Source of the DNA: Spirogloea muscicola
Taxonomy: Eukaryota; Streptophyta; Zygnematophyceae; Spirogloeales; Spirogloeaceae
NCBI GenBank assembly: GCA_009602725.1
Contig: WELB01000002.1
Span: 1,968,097 to 2,005,113, forward strand
Direction: 5' to 3'
DNA: 37,017 nucleotides
Shown here: piece by piece, positions 32,739 through 37,017 of the stretch
Position numbering within the stretch: position 1 is the stretch's first letter
Layout: each line of letters opens with the position of its first letter
Notes under the pieces: model-generated
The model's database searches: none
Seen by the model: the letters and a program-made list of their open reading frames with translations, nothing else
Told to the model about the DNA's origin: nothing
Translations under genes and position numbers: made by a program

Positions 32739-34216
32739 GGCGCGCCCCCCCCCGGCCAGACCAGACCTTCCACCCCCTCCCCCTCCTTCTTCCCCCGCTC
32801 CTGCCCAAGCTGCCGACTGCGCGCCGCCGGCCCCCGCCGCCTGGCCGTCCGCGCCGCCAGCCAGTCCGCCGCCACCGGCGAGAAGGTCCGGGCTCCGCCA
32901 ACCCTCTCCCTTCCTGCCTGCGCGCCTGCTCCTCCCCGTCCACGATCAGCAGCTGCGCCCGCCGTGGCTCCCCTGCCTGCGCCTGCATGGGCAGCAGCAG
33001 CTGCCGGCAGCTCGGTCCCCTGGCCCGCGAGCGCCTCTGAGCGGGCTGTCGTGAGACCGCCTGCCGTGCCCCCGGCATCTCAGACGCCGTGCCAATCACT
33101 GCGATGCTTCTCGAAGCCTCCAGTCGTGACATTCGTAGCTAGCACTGCAGACATGCAATGTATTACCTGCGGGAGACTACAGCAAGCAGCGACAGCCGTT
33201 ACTCACGGGGCCCAATGCCTGCACTTCCACGAACACCCAGGGTGGCTGTCATTGGAAGCATTGCTCGCAATGCCACTCCCCTCTGCTATGCTGGCTTGCC
33301 TAGCTCCCCGGCTGACTCTCCCCCGGGCGGCTTGCTGGGTGCACGCAGTATCAAGTTGTTGAGCCTCTGAATGGTGATCCCTTCATTGGCTCGTTGGAGA
33401 CACCTGTGACATCTGCCCCGATAGTCGCGTGGTACCTCTCCAACCTCCCCGGCTACAGGACTGCCGTGTCTCCACTTCTCCGGGGAGTGGAGATTGGGCT
33501 TGCCCATGGCTACTTGCTTGTGGGTCCCTTTGCCCTTACTGGCCCCCTTCGCAACACCGAAATCCACGGTGCTGCGGGCACTCTGGGAGCTGCCGGTGAG
33601 TGACTTGGCACGCCCCTGCAGTGTTCTTCTTATTCGTTGGGGCAAGTAGTGGCGTCAAGGCAATGCAGGTTGTCTTCAGAGGAGAGTTTACACCGCAGCA
33701 CCAAATAGTGGGAAGCAGTCAGGGAGTGCAGCCCTGGCGCAGTGTTGACCTCGGCTGCACCTCTTGTAGCCCTGAGGATGTCAATGCACATGCTCGGTCG
33801 CTTGATCATGCTTTGGTCTTAACGATCTACTGCTATGTGCACATTGTGTTGTACCCAGGTCTTGTGGTCATTCTGTCCATCTGCTTGACCATCTACGGTA
33901 TTGCGAGCTTCAAGGAGGGTGCGCCATCCACTGGATCCAGCCTCACTCTCTCTGGCCGCACAAAGGAGGCCGATAAGCTCCAGGTACTTGGTCACTCTCA
34001 TAGATTGACAGTGGCATGATAGACTGCATCCTCACGTGGTCTCTTGTGCTGACTGCATCAAGATGCTCACTCAGCAATTGATCAGTGCTGCCTTGTCCAC
34101 AGACGTCGCAGGGCTGGGCCAGCTTTGCCGGTGGCTTCTTCTTTGGTGGCCTTTCTGGAGCTGCCTGGGCATACATCCTTCTGTATGTTCTCGACCTTCC
34201 GTACCCTGTGAAATAG
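32739..34216 (+). CDS. PSAL: Photosystem I reaction centre subunit XI (PsaL), 5' end unresolved
   Basis: PsaL is a thylakoid membrane subunit of PSI and the contact site of trimers in cyanobacteria and of LHCII docking in plants. Exons 2-4 are firm: 33349-33595, 33859-33983, 34103-34216. They encode [100 protein letters not shown] and [12 protein letters not shown]-stop, 161 residues with the three expected membrane spans. Exon 1 is inferred to end at 32885 (GEK|GTCCGG). Its frame (32739-32885) encodes an Arg/Ser/Ala-rich transit-like peptide, [16 protein letters not shown], which leads directly into YQVVEP as in land plants. That frame has no ATG before an upstream TAA (32736). Either an upstream exon exists or the 9-C run at 32745-32753 is miscounted; one more C would join ATG 32695. 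Confidence 0.95.
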
Positions 34217-35511
34217 GCGTTTTCCCGATCAGGCAGTGGCTTGAGGCAGGTGGCGGGGGCCTGATGACATCGGAGAAGGATTCTCCCCCTCCCCCCCCTT
34301 TGATGCTCTCAGCCCTGTATATACAACTGGATTCTTTCAGAATGCGAGCGCTTTGCACTTCGCCTCAGCAGCATGATGACCAGCTCTCAGTACTCATGGT
34401 GGTGGTCTCAGTCACGGTCAAATTTGTGGCAGTTTGCGAGAGCCTCTGGCCTGTGTTGTGAAAGTACTTGCTTTGCCCACCCTGGATAGGCCTTCTTGAG
34501 ATTCTAGATAGAGAGGTCGAGCTATGGAAAGGCACACACTTGTACTCTCCAGGACAATCCGCTTAGCTTGTACTGGATTTGCTTCAATCTGAAGGGTAGG
34601 AGTGTACTTTGTACACACAACCGATTCCAGAGAGTCAGGGTGCAAGGAGAACCTTAGGTCCTTGCAGATGACAGTCAATTCCGCAGACTTACAAGCCGCA
34701 GAGAAAAGCATCTTATTGGCCTGCGCAAGTGGAATGAAATCTGTGTAGGTGTGTCTGCCTTTGAAATGATGACCTTTCCGCTTTCATGCTGGCATAAGAT
34801 ACTTCTGAGGTGCACAGTGAAAAGGTAACACCAGAACTTTGATAAACATGAGTCTACCATGTTGGGACTCGTTGAAGAGGCACGAGAGCATGTATACCCA
34901 GACTGGGCATTAGTATGTAGTGGTGGCTAGCTAGTAAGGCTATCAGTCAATTCGCTCAAATCGTGACAACAAGCCACATCATGATGCCCTCAAGGGAACA
35001 AAAGCAACACATCTTTTAGGCTTATTTGGCACTATGATTGGCTACACTTCGACCTGCCAACTGTTTCGCACTGGTAAATGGTTACCACCTTACTCGTGCA
35101 GCTCGTGATTGTCCAGCTATGTGTGAAGTTTGTATCACCAAGCCCACAAGGTGGCCAGTCAAAATGTGTGGCATGCAATATTGCCAGGCTGAATGTTGCG
35201 TCGTCATGACACATGTATATGAATGGCAGACTTGCTAGTGGGTATGTGCAAGCACTAGTGGAAGCACTTCGGCCATAACCTTAGCTACCAAGTCACTGCG
35301 AGATGGAGCTTTGCACCTTGTGACCAGTTAGTCATGTTCACAAAGTGGTATGTTTACAGCCATCTGTGTCAAGCAACAAAACACGGTTTCTACTTCATGG
35401 GAACCCAGTGCATACATTGCTAGCGCGTTCTAGAATGCATTTGCACAATATGTTGGCAATGATTGAAGGAGCCCAAGCCTGATCCCAGCATGTTCGATAA
35501 TCAAATAGCAG
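34217..35511. other. Downstream of PSAL; possible exons of an unrecognised gene
   Basis: This holds the PSAL 3' flank. One plus-strand stretch (about 34670-34826) is open between a CAG acceptor and a GTAACA donor and looks coding-like (RREKHLIGLRKWNEICVGVS), but no family is recognised. It may belong with the orphan exon at 35512. No repeats were recognised. Confidence 0.25.
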
Positions 35512-35643
35512 TGGATGGAAGAAGTGTGGCCTTACGAGGTCAATGTGGACGTGGAGGATCCGAACGCAGAACCACAGCACCAAGACTTCTTCAGCGTGGT
35601 CTTCATGCTCGCAACTGTCTTTAAGAACCTCGGATTTGAATGA
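35512..35643 (+). CDS. Orphan terminal exon of an unrecognised gene
   Basis: After an AG acceptor (AATAGCAG) the frame reads WMEEVWPYEVNVDVEDPNAE, then PQHQDFFSVVFMLATVFKNL, GFE and a TGA at 35641-35643. Codon use (GTG, GAC, CTC, AAG) resembles that of the confirmed exons. A hydrophobic FFSVVFMLATVF stretch lies near the end. I do not recognise the family. Upstream exons would lie between PSAL and here. Confidence 0.4.
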   Translation, partial: WMEEVWPYEVNVDVEDPNAEPQHQDFFSVVFMLATVFKNLGFE

Positions 35644-36200
35644 TCCTTTATGGTGCAGTACTCCATGGAGTTGCCCAAGGCACAGTAGTAATGATTGCAG
35701 ACTTTTGACTCACTCGAAACTTGAACGTCACACTAAGTAGAGAGTCCTCATGTGGAGAGATAGTAATGATACACATGGCTTTACAGCCAGTCAGGACATC
35801 GTTCCCTGTGCAGCCCCTGACTCCTAAGTGAGAGGTCAGCTCACCTTCTACACCCATCATGCCTCGTCAACTCGGAAAATCATTAACAGCACATTGGACA
35901 GTCACACCGAGGAGAGCAGCCCAAACAGTTCTCAAGGCAGGAGAGCAGCCTTTAACGCTCTTTTACTATATGTGAAGGTTATACACCGTAATTCTGAAAC
36001 GGACGAGCTCTCATTATCTGCTATGGGCTTGAGAGCCTGTCACTACAGCCGATCCTTACAGCAGCAAGGCTTTGCCGTCATCTCGAGCTTCTATGTCCAG
36101 TCTAGTATCAGCAAGCGCTTCTGCCACTGGGAGATGGCTCTGAAGTAGGAGAAGATGAGTTGACCACGATTTGAGCTCCATTGCCAAAACCGGGCTGAGG
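35644..36200. other. Intergenic
   Basis: The longest frame (35828-36148, +) has no recognisable motif. No repeat is seen until about 36200. Confidence 0.3.
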
Positions 36201-36620
36201 CAATAAGGTCCTGTGTGCACGCTTTTGATGAGTACTCGGGAAGAAGAGTAGGAAGAGGACAAGCTTCACGTAGCGAGGCGATGGCTGTGAAACGCTGCGG
36301 GAAAGAAGAAAGAGGGGAGGGCTCGCTCATAGAAAAAGAGGGGCCAGCCCAGAAAAGAACGGACATTGTCCGCAGGCCTCAAAAGGCCACAAAAGGCCAC
36401 AAAAGAACTCTTCCGGCAGAGAGAGAGAGAGAGGAGGCGCACGGTGCGCATGAAATTGAAAGGGAGGCAAATTCTAGCCTTACATATGTCCTGTTACCTG
36501 GGTAATGAGCTGGCTAGGGGGAGGGCTCGCCCATAGAAAAAGAGGGGCTAGCAAAGCCAGCCCAGAAAAGAATGGACATTGTCCGCAGGCAGCAAAAGGC
36601 CACGAAACAGTGCCAGGAAT
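36200..36620 (-). mobile_element. Element modules in reverse orientation
   Basis: Two hairpin units with GGGCTCGC…GAGGGGC…CAGCCCAGAAAAGAA and GACATTGTCCGCAGGC lie at 36325-36390 and 36530-36600 (hairpin 36545-36563). Between them is the inverted CATGCGCACCG/GGGAGGC module (36430-36515). AAAGGCCAC is tandemly repeated near 36385, and a GAGA run lies at about 36418-36433. Confidence 0.55.
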
Positions 36621-36626
36621 GACAAA

Positions 36627-37017
36627 CTACACACCAAGACACGAAATGATGCAGATGGATGCACAGGAACCACGAGTGAGCAACAGCAAGGCAGAATACC
36701 AGTGTCCCCCTAGGGGGGACACTAATCCCAATGGGGGCAAGGGCTGTGAGAAGCCAGCCCGAAAAGAATTGACAAGGTTCGAAGAGAGAAGGGCTCGCCC
36801 ATTGAGGATAGGGGCTGGAAAAAGCCAGCCCAGAAAAGAATGAACAAAGGACGAGAAGGGGCCAGGGGAAGTACGAAGAACAACAAGCACAGAAAAGAAA
36901 CGAAGCAGCTACGAAGCACTCAGTAACCCCTGCTAAGCAGCCTCAGGTCAGAGAGACTGGGTTCCTGGAAGCGGGTCCCCTGGCCAGAGCCAGAGGCAGC
37001 AGCGAGGGCTCTGCCTG
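36627..37017 (-). pseudogene. LINE-like remnants and tails running off the window
   Basis: Minus frame 36710-36627 (LLLLTRGSCASICIISCLGV) matches the 25843-26037 copy. Tails carry hairpins 36741-36760 and 36811-36831. 36785-37013 is the inverted match of 19043-19273 and contains the …SFSDLRLL-type C-terminus. It continues past the window end. Confidence 0.55.

Noticed and set aside
32210-33040. 276-codon plus-strand frame upstream of PSAL
   Set aside because: It runs through repeat DNA and GC-rich low-complexity sequence, and is in a different frame from the transit peptide that joins exon 2.
1-37017. CRISPR arrays, tRNA or rRNA genes, self-cleaving ribozymes
   Set aside because: No regularly spaced direct repeats, no cloverleaf with correct boxes, no rRNA signatures, and no hammerhead CUGAUGA/GAAA pairing were found by eye.

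Overview
This window is nuclear DNA of a green alga or a close relative. Six intron-rich protein genes can be read. They include photosystem I subunit PsaL, whose introns show that it is nuclear-encoded, a plant-type RabA GTPase, a land-plant-like XPB helicase and a raffinose-synthase-family enzyme. UGUAA motifs of the chlorophyte poly(A)-signal type follow two stop codons closely. A CCCTAAA-type telomere-like tract lies in one intron. The exact lineage cannot be fixed from sequence alone; a chlorophyte, possibly trebouxiophyte, is my inference.

Layout: 1-1860, retroelement debris. 2592-3609 (-), hotdog acyl-CoA thioesterase resembling DHNA-CoA thioesterase. 3716-4560, nested retroelement copies. 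4778-9911 (+), TFIIH helicase XPB. 11879-17975 (-), raffinose synthase/Sip1-type GH36 protein with 18 exons. 18590-20540, retroelement block. 21054-21515 (+), weak unknown ORF. 21730-23658 (-), Rab11/RabA GTPase. 23990-26100, retroelement block. 26423-30019 (+), BTB/T1 plus beta-propeller-like protein. 30990-32650, retroelement block. Upstream of 32739 to 34216 (+), PSAL. 35512-35643 (+), orphan terminal exon. 36200-37017, retroelement block. The genes are unrelated housekeeping and photosynthesis functions; nothing suggests an operon-like or co-regulated cluster. XPB and the raffinose synthase gene are convergent, and the thioesterase and XPB genes are divergent.

The most interesting non-genic content is one family of dispersed repeats. 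Copies in both orientations end in the same short peptide (…ALHxRAGRALAAASG…FPAASxSDLxLLTRxY-stop), which I interpret as the C-terminus of a non-LTR (LINE-like) retrotransposon ORF2. Their 3' tails carry a recurrent short hairpin (GGGCTG…CAGCCC or GGCTGG…CCAGCC) preceded by TTGTCAATTCTTTTC-like sequence; more than 20 examples can be found. One ~83-bp hairpin unit appears to have moved by itself, leaving a 7-bp target duplication. Some ~135-bp tails 27 kb apart differ at only one to three positions, suggesting recent activity. The repeats lie mainly just upstream of gene starts, and I saw none in the introns of the five large genes.

Gene models were assembled by hand from reading frames, splice sites, phase agreement and remembered family motifs. 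First exons in GC-rich DNA are the weakest part: PSAL has no in-frame ATG, and the BTB gene start is broken by a single N.
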